From assembly GCF_000331245.1 (NCBI RefSeq), contig NZ_ANFZ01000002.1:10001-74000 (forward strand): a stretch of 64,000 bases of DNA. Direction: 5' to 3'. Shown in pieces: positions 45,000-53,589 of this stretch. The translations under genes and the position numbers were made by a program. The notes under the pieces were generated by a model that saw nothing but the letters and a program-made list of their open reading frames with translations, ran no database searches and was not told the origin of the DNA. The number at the start of each line of letters is the position of its first letter. Position 1 is the stretch's first letter. This DNA comes from Blastomonas sp. AAP53. GTDB lineage: Bacteria; Pseudomonadota; Alphaproteobacteria; Sphingomonadales; Sphingomonadaceae.

Positions 45000-46724
45000 A
45001 TGATCGCATTGTCCCGCCCGCTGCTCGCAGCTGCCTTCGCCCTGTCCTCCTTTTCGATGGCCTGCCACGCGCAGGCTCCGGTGCCGGCTCAGACCTCGGC
45101 CGCCGCCGCGCCGGGCAAGGGCGTGGTCTCGTCGGCTGATCCGCGCGCGACCGCTGCGGGCCAGGAAATCCTGCGCAAGGGTGGCTCTGCTGCCGATGCG
45201 GCGATGGCGATGATGCTCGCGCTGACCGTGGTCGAACCGCAGAGCTCAGGCATCGGTGGCGGCGGGCTGCTGCTCCATCACGATGCCTCGACCGGCGAGC
45301 TGTCTACCATCGACGGGCGCGAAATGGCGCCAGCGTCTGCCAGCGAGCAGCTGCTGCTGGGGGCAGATGGCAAGCCGCTGCCGTTTGTCGAAGCGTTCCA
45401 GGGCGGGCGCAGCGTCGGTGTGCCCGGCAATATCCGGCTGATGGCGATGACCCACGCCAAATGGGGCAAGCTGCCCTGGGCGGACCTGTTCGCGCCCGCG
45501 ATCCGGCTGGCCGACGAGGGTTTTGTCGTCAATGACGCGCTCGCCAATGCGCTCGCGCGGCTCGCGCCGATCTGGGCGCGCTTTCCCGATGCCCGTGCGA
45601 TCTACTGGAACGCGACGGGCCCCAAGAAGACCGGTGATCGCGTGACCAACCCGGCGCTGGCAGAACTTCTGCGCGCGGTCGCCAAGGGTGGCCCCGATGC
45701 CTTCTACACCGGCAAGCACGGCCAGGCCCTGGTCGATGCGGTGAGCAAGGCACAGGTCAACCCGGTGGAAATGACGCTGGCCGATCTGGCTGCCTACAAG
45801 GCCAAGCAGCGCCCTGCGGTGTGTTCGCGCTATCGCGGCTACAAGGTCTGCGGCATGGGCCCGCCGTCCTCTGGCGCGACCACGGTGCAGCAGATCCTGG
45901 GCATGCTCCAGCCGCACGATATCGGCGGCATGGGTCAGAGCGATCCGAAGACCTGGCACCTGATCGGCGAGGCGATGCAGCTCGCCTATGCCGACCGCGA
46001 GACCTATCTGGGCGATGCCGATTTCGTCTCGGTGCCGGTCAATGGCCTGCTCGACCCGGCCTATGTCGCGAGCCGCGCAGCACAGATCGATCCGGGCAAG
46101 GCGCTGAACCGCTATGAGGCGGGCACGCCGCCGGGGGCTCAGCCGCGCACCGCCGCTGTCTCGAGCGAGGTCGCCGGAACCACGCATTTCGTCGCGGTCG
46201 ATGGCGCAGGCAATGTCGTCAGCATGACTTCGACGGTCGAAGGCCCGTTCGGCAGCCAGCTGATCGCCAACGGCTACTTCCTCAACAACGAGCTGACCGA
46301 TTTCACCTTCGCGCCCGAAAAGAACGGCGCCAAGGTCGCCAACCGCGTGCAGCCCGGCAAGCGGCCGCTGTCGTCGATGTCGCCGCACATCGTCTATGAC
46401 GCTGCCGATCGCCCGGTGCTGGCGGTGGGCTCTGCCGGTGGCAAGCGCATCATCATGCACGTCACCAAGGCGCTGATCGGCGTGATCGATTTCGGCCTGC
46501 CCGCAGGCGATGCGCTTGCCCTGCCCAATATCTATTTCGGCAATGGCTCGCTGATGGTCGAGGGCAAGACCGAGCTGGGCGGCATGGACGAGGCGCTCGC
46601 CGCATTCGGCCAGCCGGTGGTGGTGAGCGACCTGGGATCGAAGCTCAACGCGGCGCAGTTCGACGGCAAGAGCTGGACCGGCTATGCCGATCCGCGCAGC
46701 CCCGGTGTTGCGCTGGCCGAGTGA
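45000..46724 (+). CDS. ggt: Gamma-glutamyltransferase
   Basis: This 574-aa periplasmic Ntn hydrolase cleaves glutathione and related gamma-glutamyl compounds. A signal peptide (about 1-24) precedes the large subunit with GGSAADAAMAMMLALTVVEPQSSGIGGGG. Autoprocessing should occur before Thr394 (EVAGTTHFVAVDG), which becomes the nucleophile of the small subunit. GPFGSQLIANGYFLNNELTDF and LSSMSPHIVY also match the family. Confidence 0.96.
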   Translation: MIALSRPLLAAAFALSSFSMACHAQAPVPAQTSAAAAPGKGVVSSADPRATAAGQEILRKGGSAADAAMAMMLALTVVEPQSSGIGGGGLLLHHDASTGELSTIDGREMAPASASEQLLLGADGKPLPFVEAFQGGRSVGVPGNIRLMAMTHAKWGKLPWADLFAPAIRLADEGFVVNDALANALARLAPIWARFPDARAIYWNATGPKKTGDRVTNPALAELLRAVAKGGPDAFYTGKHGQALVDAVSKAQVNPVEMTLADLAAYKAKQRPAVCSRYRGYKVCGMGPPSSGATTVQQILGMLQPHDIGGMGQSDPKTWHLIGEAMQLAYADRETYLGDADFVSVPVNGLLDPAYVASRAAQIDPGKALNRYEAGTPPGAQPRTAAVSSEVAGTTHFVAVDGAGNVVSMTSTVEGPFGSQLIANGYFLNNELTDFTFAPEKNGAKVANRVQPGKRPLSSMSPHIVYDAADRPVLAVGSAGGKRIIMHVTKALIGVIDFGLPAGDALALPNIYFGNGSLMVEGKTELGGMDEALAAFGQPVVVSDLGSKLNAAQFDGKSWTGYADPRSPGVALAE

Positions 46725-46824
46725 GTATCTGACCAGGGGCGGTTTGCTTTCGACCAAACAGGTCCCCCGTTCGACCAGCATGAGGGGGCAGGGCAGACAG
46801 GCCGCTCATCGCCGGTTAAGACGG

Positions 46825-47943
46825 ATGGCGATGAAGATGCCCGTTATCCCCCATGTCCGCCCCCGCGTCGATCAGCAGGTTGCGCTGCTCTCGATCCTGG
46901 GGTTCTGGCTGTTCTACATGATCATCGTCACGCTGCGCGCGGCGGTGCTCGACTTTCCCGCGCAGGAAGAGCTGGTCATCCGCCGCGTCGCGGTGACGGT
47001 GTTCGGCGTGGTGGTCAATATCGTGATGTATTTCGCGCTGCGCTGGTTCGAGGACAAGCCGCTGACCCCGCGCATCGTGGCCGCCGTGGTCGGCTCGGTA
47101 CCGGCAGCGCTGGCGATCTCGGTGTTCAACTATTACGCGTTCAACGTCTATGATCCGATGAGCGTGTTCCAGGACAATGAGCTCAACGAGAAGATCGTCA
47201 CGCTGGATCCGGTGGCCAACGTGATCGAGTTCGCCATCTCCAGCTATTATTTCCTCAGCTCCTGGGCGATGCTCTATCTTGCGCTCAGCTATGCCGCAGA
47301 GGTCCGCACCGCCGAACGCCGCGCCGCGCGCTTTGCCCAGGCCGCACAGCAGGCGGAACTGCGGTCCCTGCGCTATCAGGTCAATCCGCACTTCCTGTTC
47401 AACACGCTCAACTCGCTCTCGACCCTGGTGCTGCGCAACCGGCCCGACGAGGCCGAATCGATGATCATGAACCTGTCGACCTTCTACCGCACCAGCCTGA
47501 CCGGCGATCCGCTCGACGATGTGCCGCTGGCCGACGAGGTGCAACTGCAGCAGCTGTATCTGGCGATCGAGGCGGTGCGCTTTCCCGACCGGCTGCGGAT
47601 CGAGATCGACATTCCCGATGAACTGATGAACTGCTGCGTGCCGGGGCTGATCCTGCAGCCTCTGGTCGAAAACGCGATCAAATACGGCGTCGCCCGCGCG
47701 ACGCGGCCAGTCACCATCCGCGTAGCCGCGCGCGAGGCCGATGGCGTGCTGCGCCTGACGGTGAGCGATGATGGCGATGTCATCCCGACCGATTCGGACA
47801 AGGGCAGCGGCATCGGCCTTGCCAATGTGCGCGACCGGCTGGATGCGCGCTATCGCAGCGCGGCACGGATTGAATGGCATGCACCTTTTGAAGGAGGCTT
47901 TGTGGTCGAACTGACGTTGCCGGCGGTGCGCCATGACTGTTGA
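46825..47943 (+). CDS. LytS/AlgZ-type sensor histidine kinase
   Basis: This 372-aa membrane kinase has four N-terminal TM segments, a short linker helix (AERRAARFAQAAQQAEL), and the His_kinase domain with LRYQVNPHFLFNTLNSL, in which His189 is the phosphorylation site. The C-terminal HATPase has LQPLVENAIKYGV and GSGIGLANVRDRL. The start at 46825 is tentative (46831 is equally possible). It overlaps the LytTR regulator gene by 11 bases, making a two-component operon. Confidence 0.93.
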   Translation: MAMKMPVIPHVRPRVDQQVALLSILGFWLFYMIIVTLRAAVLDFPAQEELVIRRVAVTVFGVVVNIVMYFALRWFEDKPLTPRIVAAVVGSVPAALAISVFNYYAFNVYDPMSVFQDNELNEKIVTLDPVANVIEFAISSYYFLSSWAMLYLALSYAAEVRTAERRAARFAQAAQQAELRSLRYQVNPHFLFNTLNSLSTLVLRNRPDEAESMIMNLSTFYRTSLTGDPLDDVPLADEVQLQQLYLAIEAVRFPDRLRIEIDIPDELMNCCVPGLILQPLVENAIKYGVARATRPVTIRVAAREADGVLRLTVSDDGDVIPTDSDKGSGIGLANVRDRLDARYRSAARIEWHAPFEGGFVVELTLPAVRHDC

Positions 47944-48694
47944 GGCTGATGGTGCGCCCTTGCGTACAATGATCGTCGACGACGAGCCGCTCGCGGTCGA
48001 GCGGTTGCAGCTGCTGTGCGCGCGGTTGCCGCGCATCGCGCTGGTCGGCACTGCGAGCGATGGCGAATCGGCGCTGCGGCTGGCCGAACAGTTGCGGCCC
48101 GAGCTGATCTTCCTCGACATCAACATGCCCCGACTGGACGGCATGGGTGTCGCGCGCGCGCTGGGCAAGACCGAGCAATCGCCCGCGATCATCTTCGTCA
48201 CCGCCTATCAGGCGTTCGCGGTCGAGGCGTTCGATCTGGCGGCCATCGACTATCTGCTCAAGCCCGTCGCCACCGACCGGCTGGAGCGCGCCGTCGCGCG
48301 CGTGCTCGAACGGCGCAGCGCGGTGCTGGCCAATCCCGAACCGGCAGAGCCCGTTCCCGGCGGCTGGGTGCGCGAGTTCTGGGTGCCGCACCGCAGCGAA
48401 TTGAAGCGGATCGATGCCGACCTGATCGAGCGCATCGATGCCGAGCGCGATTACATGCGGCTGCATGTCGGCACGCGCAGCTATCTGATGCACGAGACGA
48501 TCAAGACGCTGGAAGAGCGGCTCGACCCGTCGCGCTTCGTCCGCCTGCACCGCTCGCACATCGTTCGCAACGACTACATCACCTCGCTGCGCCACAATGG
48601 CGGCGGCGTGTGGTTCGCGTGCCTGGCCGACGGTAGCGAACTGCGCGTCGGGCGCACCTATCTGGCACGGGTCAAGGAAATGGCGGGACGTTAG
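47933..48694 (+). CDS. LytTR-family response regulator
   Basis: This 253-aa regulator has a receiver domain at 1-125 with the acidic pair in MIVDDEPLAVERL, phosphoacceptor Asp62 (LIFLDINMPRLDG), and FVTAYQAFAVEAFDLAAIDYLLKP. The LytTR DNA-binding domain (about 150-250) shows IERIDAERDYMRLHVGTRSYLMHETIKTLEERL and FVRLHRSHIVRNDYI. It works with the kinase encoded just upstream; targets unknown. Confidence 0.95.
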   Translation: MTVEADGAPLRTMIVDDEPLAVERLQLLCARLPRIALVGTASDGESALRLAEQLRPELIFLDINMPRLDGMGVARALGKTEQSPAIIFVTAYQAFAVEAFDLAAIDYLLKPVATDRLERAVARVLERRSAVLANPEPAEPVPGGWVREFWVPHRSELKRIDADLIERIDAERDYMRLHVGTRSYLMHETIKTLEERLDPSRFVRLHRSHIVRNDYITSLRHNGGGVWFACLADGSELRVGRTYLARVKEMAGR

Positions 48695-48718
48695 GCGCCA
48701 GCCATTTGCGCGGATCGA

Positions 48719-48746
48719 CCCTCCCCGAGGCAAGCCCCGGGGAGGG
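48719..48746. terminator. Hairpin between the LytTR regulator and crtI
   Basis: A 9-bp stem (CCCTCCCCG/CGGGGAGGG) with a 10-base loop lies in the 59-base gap between convergent genes. It could serve both; no T-run is present. Confidence 0.55.
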
Positions 48747-48753
48747 GTTCAGA

Positions 48754-50232
48754 TCACAGCATGTCTTCGAGCATCAGCGCGGCGGTGGCCTTGGCGCTGC
48801 CGACCACGCCGGGAATGCCCGCGCCCGGATGCGTGCCTGCGCCCACGAAATACATGTTGGGAATGGCATCATCGCGGTTGTGCGTGCGGAAGAACGCGCT
48901 CTGCGTCAGCAACGGCTCGAGGCTGAACGCGCTGCCCAGATGGGCGTTGAGATCGCTGCTGAAATCCTGCGGCGTATAATGGAAGCTGGTGACGATCCGC
49001 TCGTGGATGTCCGGGATCAGCCGGTGGCCGATCTCGTCGAGAATGCGCTTTTCGTAGATCGGGCCCATTTCCTTCCAGTCGATCGGCAGCTTGCCCTGAT
49101 GCGGCACGGGAGACAGGACATAGAAGGTGCTGTGGCCCGGAGGCGCCATGCTGGGGTCGGTGACGGTCGGGTGGTGCAGGTAGAGCGAGAAGTCCTTCGA
49201 CAGCACGCCATGGTCGTAGATGTCGTCGAGCAGGCCCTTGTAGCGCGGGCCGAACAGGATCATGTGGTGCGGAATGCCCGGCCAGTCGCCCTTGATGCCG
49301 AAATGCGCGACGAACAGCGAGGGCGAGAACTTCTTCTTCTTGAGGCTCGCCGCCGCGCGCTTGCCGCGGCCCGATTTGCCCAGCAGGTCGCGATAGCTGT
49401 GCATGATGTCGGCGTTGCTGGCCACCGCATCGAAATTCTCGCGCCAGCCGCTCTTTGTCACCACGCCGGTGACCTTGTCGCCCATCGTCTCGATCTCGGT
49501 GACCGGATCATTGAGGCGCAGCGTGCCGCCGATCCGCTCGAAATGCGTGACCATGCCGGCGATCAGCTTGTTGGTGCCTCCTCGCGCGAACCAGACGCCG
49601 CCGTCCTTTTCCAGCTTGTGGATCAGCGCGTAGATCGAGCTGGTCTTCATCGGGTTGCCGCCGACGAGCAAGGTGTGGAAGCTCAGGGCCTCGCGCAGCT
49701 TCTCGTTCTTCACGAACGACGAAACGATCGAATAGACCGAGCGCCAGGCCTGATATTTCATCAGCGCGGGCGCGGCCTTGATCATGCTGGCAAAGTCGAG
49801 AAACGCCTTGTGGCCGAGCTTGAGATAGCCCTCGTCGTGTACGCCGGCGCTGTATTCGAGGAACTTGTCATAGCCCGCGACATCGGCGGGGTTGAGCTTC
49901 TCGATCTCGGCGCGCAGGCCCGCCTCGTCGTTCGAATAATCGAAATTGGTGCCGTCGGGCCAGTTGAGCCGATAGAACGGCATCACCGGCATCAGCTCGA
50001 CATCCTCGCTGATATGGTGGCCGCTCAGCGCCCACAATTCCTCGAGGCATGGCGGATCGGTGATCACGGTCGGACCGGCGTCAAAGGTGAAACCGTCCTT
50101 TTCCCAGAAATAGGCGCGGCCGCCCGGCTTGTCGCGGCCTTCGATAATGGTGGTGGCAATTCCGGCAGATTGCAGGCGGATGGCGAGCGCCAGCCCGCCG
50201 AATCCCGACCCGATGACAGCAGCTTTCTTCAC
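48754..50232 (-). CDS. crtI: Phytoene desaturase CrtI
   Basis: This 492-aa FAD-dependent desaturase of carotenoid synthesis has an N-terminal dinucleotide site VIGSGFGGLALAIRL (GxGxxG at 8-13), GGRAYFWEKDGFTFDAGPTVI, and the C-terminal TGAGTHPGAGIPGV-like signature (seen here as VGAGTHPGAGIPGVVGSAKA). The function would be conversion of phytoene to lycopene or neurosporene, consistent with yellow-pigmented sphingomonads. crtB and other carotenoid genes are not in the window. Confidence 0.95.
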   Translation of the reverse strand: MKKAAVIGSGFGGLALAIRLQSAGIATTIIEGRDKPGGRAYFWEKDGFTFDAGPTVITDPPCLEELWALSGHHISEDVELMPVMPFYRLNWPDGTNFDYSNDEAGLRAEIEKLNPADVAGYDKFLEYSAGVHDEGYLKLGHKAFLDFASMIKAAPALMKYQAWRSVYSIVSSFVKNEKLREALSFHTLLVGGNPMKTSSIYALIHKLEKDGGVWFARGGTNKLIAGMVTHFERIGGTLRLNDPVTEIETMGDKVTGVVTKSGWRENFDAVASNADIMHSYRDLLGKSGRGKRAAASLKKKKFSPSLFVAHFGIKGDWPGIPHHMILFGPRYKGLLDDIYDHGVLSKDFSLYLHHPTVTDPSMAPPGHSTFYVLSPVPHQGKLPIDWKEMGPIYEKRILDEIGHRLIPDIHERIVTSFHYTPQDFSSDLNAHLGSAFSLEPLLTQSAFFRTHNRDDAIPNMYFVGAGTHPGAGIPGVVGSAKATAALMLEDML

Positions 50233-50352
50233 GTGATAATTGGCCCCTGGTTGCGACCCGAATGCGCGGGCAGATTGTGCAGCACTATAGCGTTACGTTT
50301 GCAATGTGCCAGCAGATGCGGAGCTTTGCTGCAATCAGGCCGCCGGGTAACC

Positions 50353-51150
50353 TTACTGCGCCATCGCCGCCATGGCTGCCCCTACGGATGCCGCGATTTC
50401 CTCCGGACGCGGATTGCGCCGCAAAGTGAGCCCGCCATTGGCATGGATATTCTGCCCGGTCACGAAGGTGCGATCGTCGCACAGCCACAGCACGGTGTGC
50501 GCGATATCGTCCGCCGTGCCGATGCGGCCCAGCGGATATTCCTTCGCGAAGGCTGCCTCCAGCCCTGGGGTCGCCACCGCGCTCGCCGCCATCGGCGTCG
50601 CGGTCAGCCCCGGCGAGACGATATTGGCGCGGATGCCCTGCGGCCCATATTGGTTGGCAAAGCAGCGGATCAGCGCCTCGGACCCCGCCTTGGTGCCGAT
50701 ATAGGCGGCGTGATCGTGGATCAGGCACTGCGTGGTGGCCGACGAGATCTGGATCACTGATCCGCCGTTGGTCATCGTGCGCAGGCAGGCATTGAGCAGG
50801 TGGTGGACGCCGGTGAACTGCAGCGCGACCATCTGGGCGAGATCTTCATCGGTCACATCGGCCCAGGGCTTCATCAGGCCCCAGCCGGTGGCGTTGATCG
50901 CGATATCGACGCTGCCGTGGCGCGCGGCGACACCATCGAACAGCGCATCGACATCCGCGCGCGAGGTGAGGTCGCAGGTGACTGCTTCGCCGCCGATCTC
51001 GGCGGCCAGCGCTTCGAGCGGTTCGCGCTTGCGGCCCGCGACGATCACCTTCGCGCCCGCGCCCGCGAGTAACCTTGCGATCACTTGCCCCATGTTCTGG
51101 TCACCCGCCGCGCCGATGACGATCGCGGTCTTGCCCGAAAGGTCGGTCAT
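50353..51150 (-). CDS. SDR oxidoreductase 1 of the catabolic region
   Basis: This is a 265-aa classical short-chain dehydrogenase; the start at 51150 was chosen at the canonical N-terminus (DLSGKTAIVIGAAGDQNMGQV). The cofactor site is GAAGDQNMG rather than the usual TGxxxGIG. Then INATGWGLMKPWADV replaces the NNAG-type motif, and the active site has ISSATTQ and YIGTKAG (Y-x-x-x-K). The C-terminus ends with a GGLTLRRNP segment. Substrate unknown. It overlaps the ABM gene by 4 bases. Confidence 0.9.
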   Translation of the reverse strand: MTDLSGKTAIVIGAAGDQNMGQVIARLLAGAGAKVIVAGRKREPLEALAAEIGGEAVTCDLTSRADVDALFDGVAARHGSVDIAINATGWGLMKPWADVTDEDLAQMVALQFTGVHHLLNACLRTMTNGGSVIQISSATTQCLIHDHAAYIGTKAGSEALIRCFANQYGPQGIRANIVSPGLTATPMAASAVATPGLEAAFAKEYPLGRIGTADDIAHTVLWLCDDRTFVTGQNIHANGGLTLRRNPRPEEIAASVGAAMAAMAQ

Positions 51151-51500
51151 GCTGCGGCCTCGCTGACAAAGCGCGCGGTGGCAACGCCATCGGGGCCGTA
51201 GACCGGCTCCTTCAGGTCGAACCGGTATTTGCGCGTATCGGCATGGAGGATCGTGAACTGCGAGAGGTGCCCCAGCATCCCTTGATAGGCGGGCCCTTCG
51301 AGATGGACCTGCAACTCGTCGGCGCTGTCCCATTCCTCGAACACATGCACCCGGCCTGGATCGTGCGGATCGGCGCTCCAGGCGTAGTGACGGCAGCCGG
51401 CTTCTGCGAGCGCCATGGCGATCAGCTCTTTCGCGCCAGCCAGCGCAGCGTCGCGATTTTCGGGTGGAAAATCCACCTCTCCGGCGATGACTATGCTCAT
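51147..51500 (-). CDS. ABM-domain (antibiotic biosynthesis monooxygenase-type) protein
   Basis: This 117-aa protein with a ferredoxin-like fold starts at 51500 (MSIVIAGEVDFPPENRDAAL). Typical ABM features are AGCRHYAWSADPHDPGRVHVFEEWDSADELQVHLE and YQGMLGHLSQ. These small dimers act on quinones or polyketide-like compounds. It overlaps both neighbours by 4 bases, indicating a compact operon with the SnoaL-like protein and the SDR. Confidence 0.88.
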   Translation of the reverse strand: MSIVIAGEVDFPPENRDAALAGAKELIAMALAEAGCRHYAWSADPHDPGRVHVFEEWDSADELQVHLEGPAYQGMLGHLSQFTILHADTRKYRFDLKEPVYGPDGVATARFVSEAAA

Positions 51501-51907
51501 TTGGGTTGGGTCTCCTTCAGGACGCTGAAATGCCGCTCGGCAAAGCGCCAGCCATCGGCGGTGCGGGCGTAGACATCGAGATACTGGCCGATCGGGCGGC
51601 TGACCGACCCATCGGCGAGTTCGAGATATTCGTGGGTGTAGACCCGGCCCGTGGCGCGGTCGCCATCGATGGCGAGGCTCCCCATCTGCGCGAAGAACGC
51701 CACGAACGGGAAGCCGGACATGGCCTGCGTCCACAGGCCGACGATCGCCTCGCGCCCGCGCACCTCGGTGCCCATCAGGTTCCATAGCGCGTCCTCGGTC
51801 CAGGTCGCGCCCCAGTCCTGAGGGTCGCGGCGAAACACCGCATCGGTATAGCTGTCGATCAGCGCGCGGATCGCGATCTGGTCTTCTGCGGGGCCACTAA
51901 ATGCCAT
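51497..51907 (-). CDS. SnoaL/NTF2-like protein
   Basis: This 136-aa cone-shaped alpha+beta barrel protein starts at 51907 (MAFSGPAEDQIAIRALIDSYTDAVFRRD). WGATWTEDALWNLMGTEVRGREAI, TGRVYTHEYLELADG and GQYLDVYARTADGWRFAERHF are standard for SnoaL-like enzymes, which include ketosteroid isomerase-fold proteins, dehydratases and dioxygenase beta subunits. The neighbouring Rieske alpha-subunit genes make a beta-subunit or isomerase role possible (inference). Confidence 0.88.
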   Translation of the reverse strand: MAFSGPAEDQIAIRALIDSYTDAVFRRDPQDWGATWTEDALWNLMGTEVRGREAIVGLWTQAMSGFPFVAFFAQMGSLAIDGDRATGRVYTHEYLELADGSVSRPIGQYLDVYARTADGWRFAERHFSVLKETQPK

Positions 51908-51919
51908 GTCGTGAAATTC

Positions 51920-52058
51920 TCCCGTGTTCCCGAGCCCTTCGACTGGCTGGCAAGCCAGCCGCTCTGGGTTAACTTTCCGGCTTTGCCGGAAAGTCGAGGG
52001 ACCTTGCGCCACCCCCTGCGCGTACGTCCCTCGACTTCGCTCGGGACAGACGGGAGGG
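51920..52058. repeat. Interspersed inverted repeat, family A, copy 2
   Basis: This copy contains CCCGAGCCCTTCGACTGGC at the left, an internal hairpin TTTCCGGCTTTGCCGGAAA (51974-51992), and at the right GTCCCTCGACTTCGCTCGGG (52026-52045) plus ACAGACGGG. It is longer and more diverged than the other two copies. It lies between the first Rieske gene and the SnoaL-like gene. Confidence 0.75.
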
Positions 52059-52077
52059 GGCGTAAAGTCTGTCTGAG

Positions 52078-53463
52078 TTATGGCAATTGCCCCGCCAGAT
52101 ACTTGTCCATCGTCTGGTGGAACTGGCGGATGCGGCCCTCCTGGTAGCGGCCGAGTTCCACCCGGTTGTTGGCCGACGCGATCAGGCCTTCCTGCACATA
52201 GGGCAGGTTCTCCATGTCCTGATCGAACACCTCGCCCAGCGCCCCCCATTCGGTGACCGTGGCCCAAGGCTCTTCCGGCGTGAGAAAACGCATTTCAGCC
52301 GCTTCGGGCATCGCGCCGTCCTTGGGCTTGCGGCCCAGCAGCCGCACTTCCATCAGCGTCGCATTCTGGTCGGGCCAGGGGCGCCAGCGATAGACGATGT
52401 TCGGCACGAACCCGCCCCAGGGCGAGAGATTGGGGAAGATGTTGTAGGTAAACGCATCGAGCATCTCGCTGTCCGAAATGTCCGAGCTGTCATAGCCGAG
52501 CGCATCAAGGTAATTGGCGCGGTTGGTCTCGGCCATCGCGGTGCGTGCGGTCTCGCCATCGGCAAGCTTGCGACCCTCGAGCGAGGCCGAGCGGCCCGAG
52601 GTGCGGCTGAACGCGGCGATGATATCGTCCTCGCTGAGGTTGTCCGCTGCCAGATGCGGGCTGGGCAGACCGAACGGGGTGAGCGCCAGATTGGCATGGT
52701 CACCCCACATCGAATAGCGCGTGTTGGCATCGCCAGTATAGGGCAGGATCTGCGGGTGGGTGACGATCGAGTGCCAGGCCTCCATGAACGCCTCGGACAC
52801 TGCTTTCCAGTTGGCGTTGATCACCTTGCCGACCCACAGAGCGGTATAGCATTCGTCGAGCCGCCAGCGGCCGAAACGGTCGTAAACTTCCGCGCCCATA
52901 TAGTCGCGCAAGCTCACCTGCGTGGCGCTTTCGGTGACAAAGATGAAGCCCTGCCAGCGCTCGACGCGCAACTCGGGCAGGCTCATGTCGCGCTCTTTCA
53001 GATGCTGAAAGTCCCATTCGCACGGGATGTGCTTGATCGCGCCATCGGTCTTCCAGGCAAAGCCGTGGAACGGGCAGGTGAGATCATCGGCAGAGCCGCT
53101 TTCAGTGCGCAATTTGCGGCCGCGGTGCAGGCAGACGTTGTGGAAGGCTTTTACCGATCCGTCATCCTGCCGCATGATCAGATAGGAGCGGCCGACATTG
53201 TTGTAGACGACATAATCGCCCGGCTGCAGCAGCTCGTCCTCGCGCGCCGCCATCTGCCAGACATGGGGCCACATGTGCTTCTTTTCGGCCTCGAAGAACG
53301 CAGCGCTGGTATAGCGCTCGGCGGTGACCGGTTCGGTGCCGAGATCGCGCCAGCTGTCGCCGCGTACCTCGGGCGGCACCTCGCGGCTGTCGAGGTCGAG
53401 AATCTCGTCGACCGTGATCGCCGGGCAGCGGTCGGCAGGATAGGTCCGGCTCGCATCTTCCAT
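52078..53463 (-). CDS. Rieske non-heme iron oxygenase alpha subunit 1
   Basis: This 461-aa oxygenase has a Rieske [2Fe-2S] motif C-x-H (CLH, 111-113) and C-x2-H (CPFH, 130-133). The catalytic domain includes NWKAVSEAFMEAWHSIVTHP, whose two His with a distal Asp/Glu should bind mononuclear Fe(II). It would hydroxylate or cleave an organic substrate with electrons from a ferredoxin/reductase not found in the window. The second Rieske gene is 126 bases upstream. Confidence 0.92.
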   Translation of the reverse strand: MEDASRTYPADRCPAITVDEILDLDSREVPPEVRGDSWRDLGTEPVTAERYTSAAFFEAEKKHMWPHVWQMAAREDELLQPGDYVVYNNVGRSYLIMRQDDGSVKAFHNVCLHRGRKLRTESGSADDLTCPFHGFAWKTDGAIKHIPCEWDFQHLKERDMSLPELRVERWQGFIFVTESATQVSLRDYMGAEVYDRFGRWRLDECYTALWVGKVINANWKAVSEAFMEAWHSIVTHPQILPYTGDANTRYSMWGDHANLALTPFGLPSPHLAADNLSEDDIIAAFSRTSGRSASLEGRKLADGETARTAMAETNRANYLDALGYDSSDISDSEMLDAFTYNIFPNLSPWGGFVPNIVYRWRPWPDQNATLMEVRLLGRKPKDGAMPEAAEMRFLTPEEPWATVTEWGALGEVFDQDMENLPYVQEGLIASANNRVELGRYQEGRIRQFHQTMDKYLAGQLP

Positions 53464-53496
53464 GGAATACTCTCCTCGTTCGTCTTTTTTCTATCG

Positions 53497-53582
53497 CTCC
53501 CCCGCGAAGGCGGGGGCCCATCTCCTGACCTGGCACCAGGTGCAACCGGCAGGTGATGGACCCCTGCCTGCGCAGGGGACCG
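53497..53582. repeat. Interspersed inverted repeat, family B, copy 2
   Basis: The left arm CGCGAAGGCGGGGGCCCATCTCC and right arm GGACCCCTGCCTGCGCAGGGG enclose a short inner hairpin (CCTGGCACCAGG). The right arm is nearly identical to that of the copy at 44475-44580. It lies between the two Rieske oxygenase genes. Confidence 0.8.
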
Positions 53583-53589
53583 GCTTGAA

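Noticed and set aside
48706-50760. 684-codon plus-strand frame over crtI
   Set aside because: It is antisense to a full-length phytoene desaturase and has no motif.
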